Shown here: in pieces, positions 27,126 through 35,286 of the stretch
Layout: every line of letters begins with the position of its first letter
Numbering within the stretch: position 1 is the stretch's first letter
Source of the DNA: Leucobacter sp. G161
GTDB lineage: Bacteria > Actinomycetota > Actinomycetes > Actinomycetales > Microbacteriaceae
Direction: 5' to 3'
NCBI RefSeq assembly: GCF_001482305.1
Contig: NZ_LOHP01000063.1
Location: 1 to 64,000 of the forward strand
Length of the DNA: 64,000 bases
Position numbers and translations under genes: made by a program
Notes under the pieces: generated by a model
Databases searched by the model: none
What the model saw: the letters and a program-made list of their open reading frames with translations, nothing else
What the model was told of the DNA's origin: nothing

Positions 27126-27381
27126 TGCTGCCCCAGTCCACTCCTCGCACGACGTTGTCGAACGAGTAAGGCACGGTCTTGCCGTAACGGATCTCGTGGG
27201 CGATCTCGTGGAGTCTGGAAGCGACAGCATCTATCACGTCCGGCTCGTGGATCGAGAGCACGAGCTTGTCGCCGTCGTCGGAGAGAAACCCAGCCGCGCA
27301 GGTGCGTTCGTCGTGTTCGCCGGGGAACACAGGTACGACGTAATCGTTCGCGGTCATGCGCGAGTCATGGTTGCAGTTCAC
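27106..27381 (-). CDS. Hypothetical element protein
   Basis: A 91-residue acidic protein from a GTG at 27381 that overlaps the previous stop (GTGA). An internal ATG at 27357 would give 83 residues. It contains FPGEHDERTCAAGFLSDDGD and EPDVIDAVASRLHEIAHEIR. No recognised family. Confidence 0.55.
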   Translation of the reverse strand: MNCNHDSRMTANDYVVPVFPGEHDERTCAAGFLSDDGDKLVLSIHEPDVIDAVASRLHEIAHEIRYGKTVPYSFDNVVRGVDWGSNDSPEH

Positions 27382-27719
27382 AGTCCACCCCCGATTCCGT
27401 GCTGGTCGGGCTCGCCTGGCTCGGTGTGGCGTACGAGCGGGTTCATGGTGACCATGAATCCGACGGCTGCGGCCTCGATCTTGTCGAGCTCGGCGCGCAT
27501 GTTCTGGATGAACGCGGGCATCTGAGCGAGGGGGATACTCCAGTCGATGGACTCGCAAATGTCTATTGACGGTGAGCCCTCGTCGAGCACGAGGTCATGG
27601 CGCAGGACCGCGACACCGGTTTTGCGGCGGTCGTGCTTCATGTGGAAGTTGGGGCACCCGCGAGGGTTGGTGTGGTCTTCTTCGCACCACGAGCGTTCGG
27701 GGCAAGTGTTCGCGCTCAT
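27378..27719 (-). CDS. Hypothetical protein with Cys/His N-terminus
   Basis: A 113-residue protein with C-x(5)-C-x(9)-C at residues 6-22 (CPERSWCEEDHTNPRGCPNF) and a following histidine, plausibly a small metal-binding module. It resembles short CP-WC proteins common in actinobacterial mobile elements. The remainder is helical (MPAFIQNMRAELDKIEAAAV). One-base overlap with the gene before. Confidence 0.6.
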   Translation of the reverse strand: MSANTCPERSWCEEDHTNPRGCPNFHMKHDRRKTGVAVLRHDLVLDEGSPSIDICESIDWSIPLAQMPAFIQNMRAELDKIEAAAVGFMVTMNPLVRHTEPGEPDQHGIGGGL

Positions 27720-27928
27720 TATGCTGCCACCTCGCTCTGCTGTTCAAGGATGTGCACCGCGACGGCCTGCAGGGCTGCTGCGAAGGCGCAGGCCTGTTCC
27801 GGGCTGAACTCGAGTGCTCCGAGCTCGGTGTGTACCCAGACACTGTTGTCTGTGGCGAACACGGTCTTGTTGCCGACGTGAATATCGGTATCGAACTTCT
27901 CAGCCTGAACGGCTACTGTTGTAAGCAT
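27719..27928 (-). CDS. Small hypothetical element protein
   Basis: A 69-residue protein starting MLTTVAVQAEKFDTDIHVGN. AAGAAGGAG lies 5 bases before the ATG at 27928. An ATG at 28018 is in frame, but a GC hairpin (27975-27994) lies between, so I use the downstream start. No recognised family. Confidence 0.6.
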   Translation of the reverse strand: MLTTVAVQAEKFDTDIHVGNKTVFATDNSVWVHTELGALEFSPEQACAFAAALQAVAVHILEQQSEVAA

Positions 27929-27974
27929 CGATGCTCCTTCTTCTTGCAAGTGGAATTGGTTTCGGTTTCTGATT

Positions 27975-27994
27975 GCCCCGCCTGGCCGCGGGGC
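27975..27994. terminator. GC hairpin behind the excisionase-like gene
   Basis: Perfect 7-bp stem GCCCCGC/GCGGGGC with a 6-base loop, between the excisionase-like gene and the rest of the leftward operon. It could limit read-through. Confidence 0.4.
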
Positions 27995-28010
27995 TTTCTT
28001 CATTTCTGGG

Positions 28011-28226
28011 CTAGTCATCTTCGACCTCGAAAAGCTTGATGAACTTCTCGCGTGGGATTAGCACGCGCCGACCTAGCTTGATCGCGGGAATCGTCCCGTC
28101 TTTAATTCCCGCCGTGATGGTTCGCGGGTCCACCCCCGCAATCGCGCCGGCCTCCGCTCGAGTAATCGCGGCGAGGGTTGATTCGCGGGCTTCGGCCAGC
28201 GTCCCGATGGGTTTAGGGCTAGTCAT
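28011..28226 (-). CDS. Excisionase-like HTH protein
   Basis: A 71-residue DNA-binding protein of the excisionase/MerR-like winged-helix group. TRAEAGAIAGVDPRTITAGI forms the helix-turn-helix, and DGTIPAIKLGRRVLIPREKF is the wing typical of this group. GAAAGGA lies 5 bases before the ATG at 28226. It is the first gene of the leftward block and faces the regulator/integrase genes across a region with two identical-architecture operators. It probably directs excision and/or represses its own promoter. Confidence 0.75.
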   Translation of the reverse strand: MTSPKPIGTLAEARESTLAAITRAEAGAIAGVDPRTITAGIKDGTIPAIKLGRRVLIPREKFIKLFEVEDD

Positions 28227-28237
28227 TTTTTCCTTTC

Positions 28238-28261
28238 GTGAGGCACTTCGACCTGCCTCAC
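28238..28261. promoter_or_regulatory. Element operator 1
   Basis: GTGAGG-N12-CCTCAC inverted repeat, 12 bases upstream of the excisionase-like start. The arms extend to 7 bp (GTGAGGC/GCCTCAC). Confidence 0.65.
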
Positions 28262-28278
28262 CATGAGCGTACACGGTC

Positions 28279-28304
28279 GGTGAGGTTCATGCAACTACCT
28301 CACC
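28279..28304. promoter_or_regulatory. Element operator 2
   Basis: Same GTGAGG-N12-CCTCAC layout with 8-bp arms (GGTGAGGT/ACCTCACC), 32 bases upstream of the rightward regulator start. It is exactly 42 bp (four helical turns) from operator 1. Confidence 0.65.
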
Positions 28305-28335
28305 AAACATCGAGGTGCCTTGCTATGCTTGGGGC

Positions 28336-29016
28336 ATGACGGGTCAAATACTCACACCGGAAGAACTTGAGCGAGCCAAACCAAAGCTCCCCGACCCCTG
28401 GGTCGAGGAAGGGCTCTTGGACGCCGGACGACGCGACGCCATCGAATCAGTCGCGGGCATGGACCTCTGGATTGAAGATCTGACTGAGGGCGAGAAGCGT
28501 GGAGAGCTGAGGACACCTCGCGCAGCTTACGTACTAGGCCGCCGGTGGGTGCGCGTGCGCAACACGGAAACAGGCACTGTCGCCTTTCTCCGGCTGCAAC
28601 AACGCGTCACGCCAGAGCAGCCTTCCGTACGGGTGAGTTCGGTGGTGCTCCCCTTCAACCCGGACAAGGATCTAACTGGTGCCGACCTTCGAAGCGTCCC
28701 CATCCAGGCAATAACCGCTGCATATTCGGCGCACGAAGACGAGGGAAACGCGAACCTCATGCGCTCACTATTGCTCATGGGGGAACTGGACGAGGACCCC
28801 ATGTCACCCCTCCCTCCGGCGGAATCTAGCGACGTGTTTAGTGCCCGCGTTTCGCGGCAGTACATCGAGATCGAAAGGCAGCACCCTGAGCTGTCGCCTG
28901 TGGAAGAAATGATGAGAATAAACAGCGCGGCTCGGAGTAGCGTGCAACGATGGGTGACTCGGGCGCGCAAACGCGGGTTGCTGCCTCCGGCAGTTCAAGG
29001 CAAGCGAAATGACTGA
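28336..29016 (+). CDS. Putative element regulator
   Basis: A 226-residue soluble protein. The N-terminal two thirds are not recognised. The C-terminus ERQHPELSPVEEMMRINSAA then SSVQRWVTRARKRGLLPP looks like a helix-turn-helix similar to regulators that precede integrases in actinobacterial elements. It overlaps the integrase start by 8 bases, so the two are one transcription unit reading towards the tRNA. Candidate binder of the twin operators, as is the excisionase-like protein. The ATG at 28336 has a weak ribosome site. Confidence 0.6.
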   Translation: MTGQILTPEELERAKPKLPDPWVEEGLLDAGRRDAIESVAGMDLWIEDLTEGEKRGELRTPRAAYVLGRRWVRVRNTETGTVAFLRLQQRVTPEQPSVRVSSVVLPFNPDKDLTGADLRSVPIQAITAAYSAHEDEGNANLMRSLLLMGELDEDPMSPLPPAESSDVFSARVSRQYIEIERQHPELSPVEEMMRINSAARSSVQRWVTRARKRGLLPPAVQGKRND

Positions 29017-30226
29017 GAAGCGCTCCCGCCGCCGCGGCAAGGGCTCGCTGCAGAGCTACCAGACCAAAGCCGGTGTGCGTTGGCGGTTCCAAATCTGGGT
29101 GCCCGTCGATCACGAGAAGCCCGAACTCGGAGACAAGAAGCACAGCCGTGCCGGATTCATGACGAGCAACGATGCCGACGATGCCATGCAGGACGCGCTC
29201 AAGAAGCGACGCGCTCAAGAGGCCTTCCACAAGTCGGTGCCGACTGTCAGCGAGTACGCGACCCAATGGCTCGAATCACTGCGCCTCGAAGCCTCGACAG
29301 TCGATAGCTACCGGCGATTGATCCGCAACCACATCGCGCCCTACTTCGAGACGCTGCCGATCGACAAGCTCACGCCAACACGCATTGCGCGCCACTATCG
29401 GGATCTTGAGAAGCACGGACGCAAGGATGCGCGTGGCCTCGGGCAAGGGTTGTCTGCGAACACGGTCAACAAGGTTCACATCGCGCTCGGCGCACTGCTC
29501 GAGGCGGCACTAGATGACGGCCTGATCTCTTCAAACCCTGCCAAGAAGAAGCGCACCGTGAATGCGCCCACAGGCCGCGATATTCGTGCCGCGAAGCCTG
29601 ATATTCAGACCTGGACTGCAGCCCAGTTGCATGCCTTCCTCCGGTGGGATCGCGATGTTCACGAAGACGAGCTCTTCACGTTGTGGCGTGTGATCGCGTT
29701 CACTGGGTTGCGCCGTTCAGAAGCGCTCGCGCTGCGCTGGGAAGACGTGCACCAAAAGACCGCCAAGCTCAGCTTGCGGCGTGCCGTCAATATCGCGGAC
29801 AGGCAGCACACCAAGAAGACCAAGACCGGCTCAGCCCGCTCGCTCGAGCTGGACGCTGAGACACTGCAGGCGCTCAAGTCACTCAAGGCGCTGCGCGGTT
29901 CGATCTCGCTGGATCTCGCGAGGCCGGAGGCGTACATCTTCGCCGGCCTCGATGGTGGACTCCGCAACCCTGACAAGGTGAGCAAGCGTTGGGGGACACT
30001 CATGAAATACGCAACCGGCGCAATTCCAGGACTTCCGCGCATTACCCTCAAGGAACTCCGCCACACACACGCCACAGTGCTGCTGGAACTAGGGGAGCAT
30101 CCGAAGATTGTTCAGGAACGGCTCGGGCATTCGACCATCGCCACGACCATGAATATCTATTCGCACGTCACCCCGACGATGCAGCGCAGCGCAATCGACA
30201 GGCTCGCAAAACACGTCGACGGATAG
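29009..30226 (+). CDS. int: Tyrosine integrase
   Basis: A 405-residue site-specific recombinase that integrates and excises the element at tRNA-Ser. An N-terminal AP2-like arm-binding domain (SYQTKAGVRWRFQIW) is followed by a SAM-like core-binding domain (about 75-180). The catalytic domain carries Arg in TGLRRSEALALRW, HTHATVLLELGEHPKIVQER with the His-x-x-Arg-type box, LGHSTIATTMNIYSHV, and the nucleophilic Tyr in that last motif. Its stop is 84 bases from the att core, the usual place for such a gene. Confidence 0.92.
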   Translation: MTEKRSRRRGKGSLQSYQTKAGVRWRFQIWVPVDHEKPELGDKKHSRAGFMTSNDADDAMQDALKKRRAQEAFHKSVPTVSEYATQWLESLRLEASTVDSYRRLIRNHIAPYFETLPIDKLTPTRIARHYRDLEKHGRKDARGLGQGLSANTVNKVHIALGALLEAALDDGLISSNPAKKKRTVNAPTGRDIRAAKPDIQTWTAAQLHAFLRWDRDVHEDELFTLWRVIAFTGLRRSEALALRWEDVHQKTAKLSLRRAVNIADRQHTKKTKTGSARSLELDAETLQALKSLKALRGSISLDLARPEAYIFAGLDGGLRNPDKVSKRWGTLMKYATGAIPGLPRITLKELRHTHATVLLELGEHPKIVQERLGHSTIATTMNIYSHVTPTMQRSAIDRLAKHVDG

Positions 30227-30261
30227 CCCCTGCCCCATATTTCGCCCCATAGACGCGAAAA

Positions 30262-30300
30262 AGCCCCCGACCTCGGTAGTAAACTACCTGATCGGGGGCT
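30262..30300. terminator. Element terminator serving int and tRNA-Ser
   Basis: Stem AGCCCCCGA/TCGGGGGCT with an inner GGTAGT/ACTACC stem. On the minus strand it ends in TTTTT, so it can terminate tRNA-Ser, and on the plus strand it lies 36 bases after int. It is element DNA and replaces the displaced host terminator at 22183-22213. Confidence 0.7.
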
Positions 30301-30309
30301 AGTTCTTAC

Positions 30310-30334
30310 TGGCGGAGGGTAGGAGATTTGAACT
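30310..30334. repeat. Attachment site, right (within tRNA-Ser)
   Basis: 25 bases identical to 22216-22240, covering the T-arm 3' half, acceptor 3' strand and CCA of tRNA-Ser(TGA). Confidence 0.88.
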
Positions 30335-30400
30335 CCTGAGACGGGATCACCGCCTGCTTGTTTTCAAGACAAGTTCCTTCGGCCGCTCGGACAACCCTCC
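30310..30400 (-). tRNA. tRNA-Ser(TGA)
   Basis: A 91-base class II tRNA on the minus strand. Acceptor GGAGGGT pairs with ACCCTCC, the anticodon arm CTTGT-CTTGAAA-ACAAG gives anticodon TGA, a long variable arm follows, and the T arm contains AGTTCAAATCT. CCA is encoded. Its 3' end is supplied by the integrated element. Confidence 0.95.
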
Positions 30401-30442
30401 GCGAACGAGCCTAGCAAATAAATGAGGCTGTTCTTGCCAAAT

Positions 30443-31294
30443 TTAGGCGCCGAGCAGCTCCGGGAAGCGCTTACGGAGCGCGAGCAGCAGCCCGCCGTCC
30501 TCTGCAGAGGCGGTCACATCGGTGGCTGCGGCCTTCACTTCCGGCACCGCCTGCCCCATCGCGACGGATACGCCGACGCGCCCTGCCCACTCGAGCATTT
30601 CGATGTCGTTGCGCCCGTCACCCGCGGCAAATACGTTCGACGGGTGAATGTCGAGCTTCGCGCGCAGCACTTCGAGAGCACTCGCTTTTGTGACGCCGTC
30701 GGGCGCGATATCGAGCCACGAGGTGGTGCCGACGGCGTACGAGACATGGGTGAGGCCGAGCGACTCGATTGCGGTGAGGAACTCCTCGACACGGTAGTCG
30801 GGGGAGAACACGATCACGCGGGCTGCCTGCACGCCGAGGAGATCCTCGAACGCAACCTGACGCTGGTTTGACGGCAGCGTGCCAGCGGGAATCGCTTTGG
30901 TGTAGAGGAACGCGCCGTCTGCAAGCTCGACCGAGAAGTGCGCTGTCGTGAGCTGGGGTCGGATCTTCAGCAGCGCGTCGGCTGGGTTGAAGGCCTCGAC
31001 GTACTCGCGGCGGTAGCCGTGGGTGCCGAACGGGTCACGCTTGAGCGTGACCGCGCCGTTCGCGGTGACGACCCACTCGGGGCGGATCCCGAGTCGCTCC
31101 ACGATGGGCAGCGTCGCGTCGACCGAGCGGCCGGTCGACACGATGACCTCGTGACCCGATTCGTGCAGCGTGCGGATCGCCTCCGCGAGTTCGGGATCAA
31201 TGATCCCTCCCGCGGCATGGTCACCCGCGCCTTCAAATCCGTGACGAAGTACGGTTCCGTCGAGATCGAGGGCGATGATGTGGCGATCCTGCAT
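30443..31294 (-). CDS. HAD-superfamily (Cof-type) phosphatase
   Basis: A 283-residue class IIB HAD hydrolase. Motif I IIALDLDGTVLR is at residues 5-16, motif II IVSTGRSVDA near 50, then motif III lysine in DGVTKASALEVL and motif IV FAAGDGRNDIEML near 225. The cap between motifs II and III is of the C2B type. Substrates are usually sugar phosphates or cofactors and cannot be read from sequence. It follows serS by 3 bases and is probably co-transcribed with it. Confidence 0.85.
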   Translation of the reverse strand: MQDRHIIALDLDGTVLRHGFEGAGDHAAGGIIDPELAEAIRTLHESGHEVIVSTGRSVDATLPIVERLGIRPEWVVTANGAVTLKRDPFGTHGYRREYVEAFNPADALLKIRPQLTTAHFSVELADGAFLYTKAIPAGTLPSNQRQVAFEDLLGVQAARVIVFSPDYRVEEFLTAIESLGLTHVSYAVGTTSWLDIAPDGVTKASALEVLRAKLDIHPSNVFAAGDGRNDIEMLEWAGRVGVSVAMGQAVPEVKAAATDVTASAEDGGLLLALRKRFPELLGA

Positions 31295-31297
31295 TGT

Positions 31298-32569
31298 TTA
31301 TGTTCCTTCTACCGGGCTGAGTACTTCGAGTCCGCCGAGGTATGGCCGAAGCGCCTCGGGTACGGTGACGCTGCCGTCTGCGTTCTGATGGGTTTCGAGA
31401 ATGGCGACGATCCACCGGGTGGTGGCGAGCGTGCCGTTGAGCGTCGCAACGGGCGCGGTCTTGCCGCTCTCGGTGCGGAAGCGGGTCTGGAGCCTGCGCG
31501 ACTGGAAGGTCGTGCAGTTCGAGGTGGAGGTGAGCTCGCGGTACGTGCCCTGCGTCGGCACCCACGCCTCGATATCGAACTTGCGGGCCGCGCTGGATCC
31601 GAGATCACCGGCGGCGACGTCGATGACGCGGTAGCTCAGACCGAGGGCCTGCAGCATTTCTTCCTGCCAGCCGACGAGGCGGTCGTGTTCGGCCTCGGCG
31701 TTCACCGGGTCGGTGTACACGAACATTTCGAGCTTGTTGAACTGGTGCACGCGGAGGATGCCGCGGGTGTCCTTGCCGTGCGAGCCGGCCTCGCTGCGGT
31801 AGCAGGTCGACCAGCCGGCGTAGCGGATCGGGCCCTTCTCGACGTTCAGGATCTCGTCTGAGTGGTAGCCCGCGAGGGCGACCTCGCTCGTGCCGGTGAG
31901 GTACAGATCCTGATCCTGCAGGTGGTAGACCTCGTCGGCGTGCTCGCCGAGGAAGCCGGTGCCTGCCATGATCTCGGGCTTCACGAGCGTCGGCGTGATG
32001 AGCGGGGTGAAGTCGTTGCGCATCGCGAGGTCGAGCGCCATGTTCATGAGCGCGATCTCGAGGCGTGCGCCGACGCCGCGGAGGAAGTAGAAGCGTGCGC
32101 CAGAGACCTTCGCGCCGCGCTCCATGTCGATCGCGCCGAGCATCTCGCCGAGCTCAAGGTGGTCGCGGGGCTCGAAGTCGAATGTGGGCACATCGCCGAC
32201 GGTGCGGAGCGTGACGAAGTTCTCTTCGCCGCCTTCGGGAACGCCCTCAATGACGATGTTCTCGATGCGGGAGGCGATCCTGTCGAACTCCGCCCCGGCG
32301 TCCTTCGCGCGGGCGTCAGCGGCCTTCACCGCGGCAGCAAATTCCTGCGCCTCGGCGATCAGTGCGGGCTTCTCTTCTTTCGAGGCCGCCTTCACGCGGT
32401 CACCCATCGACTTCTGCGAGGCACGCAACTGTTCGAACTCACCGAGCGCTGAGCGGCGGGCGGCGTCGGCGGCAAGCGCCTCGTCCACCACCGACTCATC
32501 GTTCCCTCGGGCGCGCTGTGAGCGCTTGACGACATCGGGATCGTTGCGGAGGAGTACTGGATCGATCAC
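31298..32569 (-). CDS. serS: Seryl-tRNA synthetase
   Basis: A 423-residue class II synthetase charging tRNA-Ser. The N-terminal coiled-coil arm is at about 30-100. Motif 2 lies around [20 protein letters not shown] and [11 protein letters not shown], and the substrate loop is [19 protein letters not shown]. Motif 3 is [19 protein letters not shown]. Length is normal. It is divergent from the lipid-kinase gene with a 43-base gap. Two of its tRNA substrates are in this window. Confidence 0.96.
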   Translation of the reverse strand: MIDPVLLRNDPDVVKRSQRARGNDESVVDEALAADAARRSALGEFEQLRASQKSMGDRVKAASKEEKPALIAEAQEFAAAVKAADARAKDAGAEFDRIASRIENIVIEGVPEGGEENFVTLRTVGDVPTFDFEPRDHLELGEMLGAIDMERGAKVSGARFYFLRGVGARLEIALMNMALDLAMRNDFTPLITPTLVKPEIMAGTGFLGEHADEVYHLQDQDLYLTGTSEVALAGYHSDEILNVEKGPIRYAGWSTCYRSEAGSHGKDTRGILRVHQFNKLEMFVYTDPVNAEAEHDRLVGWQEEMLQALGLSYRVIDVAAGDLGSSAARKFDIEAWVPTQGTYRELTSTSNCTTFQSRRLQTRFRTESGKTAPVATLNGTLATTRWIVAILETHQNADGSVTVPEALRPYLGGLEVLSPVEGT

Positions 32570-32612
32570 ATCGCTAAGCCTACCGCGCCCAGCTGGCGAC
32601 TACGATTGACCC

Positions 32613-33626
32613 ATGACTATGGTCCCTACGCGCGCGCTGCCTCACGCCGCAGTTGTGTACCACCCGTTGAAAACAGACCTCGCCGGGTTGCGCACGGCCG
32701 TGCGCGCGGCCGAGCTCAAGGCCGGCTGGGCCGCCACGCGTTGGTACGAGACCGCAGCGGAGGATCGTGGGACCGGCGCTGCCCGCCAGGCAATCGCCGA
32801 CGGGGCAGGCGTGGTATTTGGTTCGGGCGGCGACGGCACGATCCGCGCGATCGCCGAGTCTATTCGCGGCAGCGGCATCCCGCTCGGAATTGTCCCGCAG
32901 GGCACAGGCAACCTGCTGGCACGCAACATTGGCATGCCGCTTGGCGATCTCGGCAAGGCCGTCGAGGCGGGCTTTTTCGGGCGGAACCAGCCCATCGATC
33001 TCGGGCTCATGACGATCGTGCGCCCCGCGGATGAGGCCGGTCATGTCGCCGAAGACGAGCACGCGTTCCTCGTGCTCGCCGGGATGGGGCTCGATGCGCG
33101 GGTGATCCGTTCGACACGGTCGACGCTGAAGAAGCGGCTCGGCTGGCTCGCCTACGTCGATGCGGGGGTCCGCACGATGATGAAGGACAAGCCACTCGAG
33201 CTCCACTACTCCATGGACGGTTCCGAGCTGAAGCCGCTCACCGTCTACACGGTGATGATTGGCAACTGCGGGCTGCTCCCCGGCGGCGTGCTGCTCATCC
33301 CCGACGCGAAGATCGATGACGGGTTACTCGACGTCGTCTCGCTCCGGCCGCTCGGCCCGTTCTCGTGGCTGCGCATCTGGAACAAGATTGGGTGGGAGAA
33401 CGGCGTGCTTCGGAAGACGAAGACCGGCAGACGCATCATCGACCTCGTAAACGACACGAAGAACGTCACCTATCTCCGCGCTCGAAAGTACGCGCTTACC
33501 GTTGCGAGCCCGGAGCCGATCCAGCTCGATGGCGACGATTTCGGTCTTGCGGTCGAGGTCCGCGGGCGGGTGGACCCTGGTGCCCTGATCGTCCGCGTGC
33601 TTCCGGGATGGCATCTCCCTGAATAG
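32613..33626 (+). CDS. Diacylglycerol/lipid kinase family protein
   Basis: A 337-residue protein of the DAGK catalytic family. The glycine-rich nucleotide motif VFGSGGDGTIRAIAESI is near residue 70. The family hallmark GIVPQGTGNLLARN is near 92, and the C-terminal beta domain contains IGNCGLLPGGVLLIPDAKID and the DGLLDVV motif. It phosphorylates a lipid or polyprenol; YegS/DgkB-type specificity is unresolved. Confidence 0.88.
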   Translation: MTMVPTRALPHAAVVYHPLKTDLAGLRTAVRAAELKAGWAATRWYETAAEDRGTGAARQAIADGAGVVFGSGGDGTIRAIAESIRGSGIPLGIVPQGTGNLLARNIGMPLGDLGKAVEAGFFGRNQPIDLGLMTIVRPADEAGHVAEDEHAFLVLAGMGLDARVIRSTRSTLKKRLGWLAYVDAGVRTMMKDKPLELHYSMDGSELKPLTVYTVMIGNCGLLPGGVLLIPDAKIDDGLLDVVSLRPLGPFSWLRIWNKIGWENGVLRKTKTGRRIIDLVNDTKNVTYLRARKYALTVASPEPIQLDGDDFGLAVEVRGRVDPGALIVRVLPGWHLPE

Positions 33627-33628
33627 CG

Positions 33629-34720
33629 TCACGGCGCATCCGTCGCCTTCGTGTCGGCTGCCTCTGCGTCTCCCGTGGCTTCTGTTTTCTTCTCGGTAGC
33701 ATCTCCCGACTCGCCTTCGGCGGTGGGGGAGGCGCCGTCTGCCGTTGCTCCTGGCGTGCAGTCGCGGGACAGCGGTGGAAAGTATCCCGAGGGTGGCGTC
33801 GCCGGCTCCATCTTGCCGGGCTCGCCGGTGGTCCCGTCGACCTCGGCCGCGGAGAGCGGGAAGACGTTCCATGCCTCGGCGTCCTTCGCGAGAGGGTTGA
33901 AATCGTGCTGAATGCCGAACCCGCTGTTCTCTTCCCAGGACTCGGGTGGCTCGGATGCATCCTCGCCGAGGGTCGTGAGCGGATTGCCGCGCTGGTCGTA
34001 GAGGCGTACCGACTCGAGCGGGTTGCCCTCACAGTCGTAGGCGAAGATGTTCGTCACCTGCTCGCCGTTCTGGACAATGCCGTCCGCAGAGAAGTCCTCG
34101 TGGACGTACTCGACGCTCGGCGAAGTGGCATTTGCCCAGCTGCTGAAGAGAAACGGGAGCAGGAGCACCACGGCCGCGACGTTCCCGATCGTCCGTAGCA
34201 CCTCGATCCAGGGGCGTGGCAGCCACCTGCCCCGGCCCCACTGCACGCTGAGCACGATGAGCGCGAGCGTAAACACTAGGGACCAGAACGAGATCGGCCA
34301 GCCGTTCACCAGCGGGTGGTTGAACACGACGAAGGCAGCCCAGGCGACGATGACTGCCCGGAGCACCCACCACAGCGGGCGCACGGAAACCGCGAAGTCA
34401 CGGAAGCCGCGGCGGCCAGGGGTGGCGGCAAGCCAGCCCGCGGCGCGCTGCTCGACACTCGCGATCCGCTCCCGGAAGGTGACGCGCGGTGCATCGCCCG
34501 GGGCGCGCTCTGGCAGCCCGGCCGCCTGCCGCAGCTCTTCGGCGTAGTGCGCAGCATCGCCGAGCTCACCGCCGTCATCGAGCCGTTCGGTGAGATCCGC
34601 GCCGAGGCCGTCGAGGAGGTCATCGAGTTCGTCAGCCGGGAGGTCGCTAAGGTGAGAGCGCACCTCAGCAGCGAAGCCCTCAGCGCGCTGCGCGTTGGTG
34701 AGTGAATCGGTGGCGTTCAT
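33629..34720 (-). CDS. HAAS-domain membrane protein (PadR partner)
   Basis: A 363-residue protein. The N-terminal 75 residues (FAAEVRSHLSDLPADELDDL then LTERLDDGG) match the HAAS/DUF1700 signalling domain that accompanies PadR regulators. Three or four hydrophobic helices follow at about 125-210, then an extracytoplasmic domain with VTNIFAYDCEGNPLESVRLY. The C-terminus (about 315-363) is E/T/A-rich. It starts by overlapping the PadR stop (ATGA). Such pairs are known in envelope-stress or antibiotic responses; the function here is not known. Confidence 0.75.
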   Translation of the reverse strand: MNATDSLTNAQRAEGFAAEVRSHLSDLPADELDDLLDGLGADLTERLDDGGELGDAAHYAEELRQAAGLPERAPGDAPRVTFRERIASVEQRAAGWLAATPGRRGFRDFAVSVRPLWWVLRAVIVAWAAFVVFNHPLVNGWPISFWSLVFTLALIVLSVQWGRGRWLPRPWIEVLRTIGNVAAVVLLLPFLFSSWANATSPSVEYVHEDFSADGIVQNGEQVTNIFAYDCEGNPLESVRLYDQRGNPLTTLGEDASEPPESWEENSGFGIQHDFNPLAKDAEAWNVFPLSAAEVDGTTGEPGKMEPATPPSGYFPPLSRDCTPGATADGASPTAEGESGDATEKKTEATGDAEAADTKATDAP

Positions 34721-35091
34721 GCTGCGGGTCCTTCGCTGCTCGTAGGGCTTTCGGGTACTGGCTGTGGCTGCGACTGCGGGGAGATCAGCGCGGTGAGCGT
34801 CTCGGAGAAGCGCTGCCAGCCGATCCGCTGCTCGCCGAGCAGCTCTTGCCCGTTCGGTGTAATGCTGTAGTACTTGCGGTGCGGGCCGCCCTCCGAGGGG
34901 ACGACGTAGGTCGAGAGTGCACCAGCCGCGTACAGCCTGCGCAGTGTGCCGTAGACGGATGCGTCACCGACTTCCTCAAGCCCGGCGTCGCGCAGGCGGC
35001 GCACGACGTCGTAGCCGTAGCCGTCTTCGTGGTCCACCACCGCGAGTACGGCGGCATCAAGCACGCCCTTCAGTAGTTGCGTCCCGTCCAC
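34717..35091 (-). CDS. PadR-family transcriptional regulator
   Basis: A 124-residue PadR winged-helix protein. LKGVLDAAVLAVVDHEDGYG begins the HTH, followed by LEEVGDASVYGTLRRLYAAG (recognition helix) and the wing GPHRKYYSITPNGQELL. It is the first gene of a two-gene operon with the HAAS membrane protein. A candidate operator with a perfect 12-bp palindrome lies 40 bases upstream. Confidence 0.9.
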   Translation of the reverse strand: MDGTQLLKGVLDAAVLAVVDHEDGYGYDVVRRLRDAGLEEVGDASVYGTLRRLYAAGALSTYVVPSEGGPHRKYYSITPNGQELLGEQRIGWQRFSETLTALISPQSQPQPVPESPTSSEGPAA

Positions 35092-35120
35092 GCGGACCCT
35101 CCTTCACCATTCCCTGTTAC

Positions 35121-35147
35121 GCACTAGTGTGTATTACGTAATAGTGC
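35121..35147. promoter_or_regulatory. Candidate PadR operator
   Basis: GCACTA and TAGTGC arms 15 bases apart, the right arm overlapping the perfect palindrome TATTACGTAATA (35132-35143). It lies 30 bases upstream of padR. AT-rich palindromes of this kind are typical PadR autoregulatory sites. Confidence 0.55.
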
Positions 35148-35286
35148 GGTGTCAAGAACACCGCGTGTGCGTCGTAGAACGAAGCATCGTCCAACGACGG
35201 ATGGGGCCGCGCACGGAGTCGAGTCAGCCGCTGCGCTTGCCGTTACGACGCTTGACGATTCGGCGCTTGCAGCGTTCACTGGAGGC

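Larger units (their letters stand above)
22216..30334. mobile_element. Integrated capsid-carrying satellite-like element
   Basis: An 8.1 kb element bounded by 25-bp direct repeats, one inside an intact tRNA-Ser(TGA) and one a leftover 3' tRNA fragment. It has a tyrosine integrase at the tRNA end. A rightward regulator-integrase pair faces a leftward block of about twelve small genes: excisionase-like, small unknowns, a putative replication protein, scaffold-like, major capsid and terminase-small-subunit-like. I see no portal, large terminase, prohead protease, tail, holin or endolysin. This is smaller than any self-sufficient tailed phage and suits a satellite that supplies its own capsid and depends on a helper. 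A shrunken prophage is the alternative. Confidence 0.8.
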
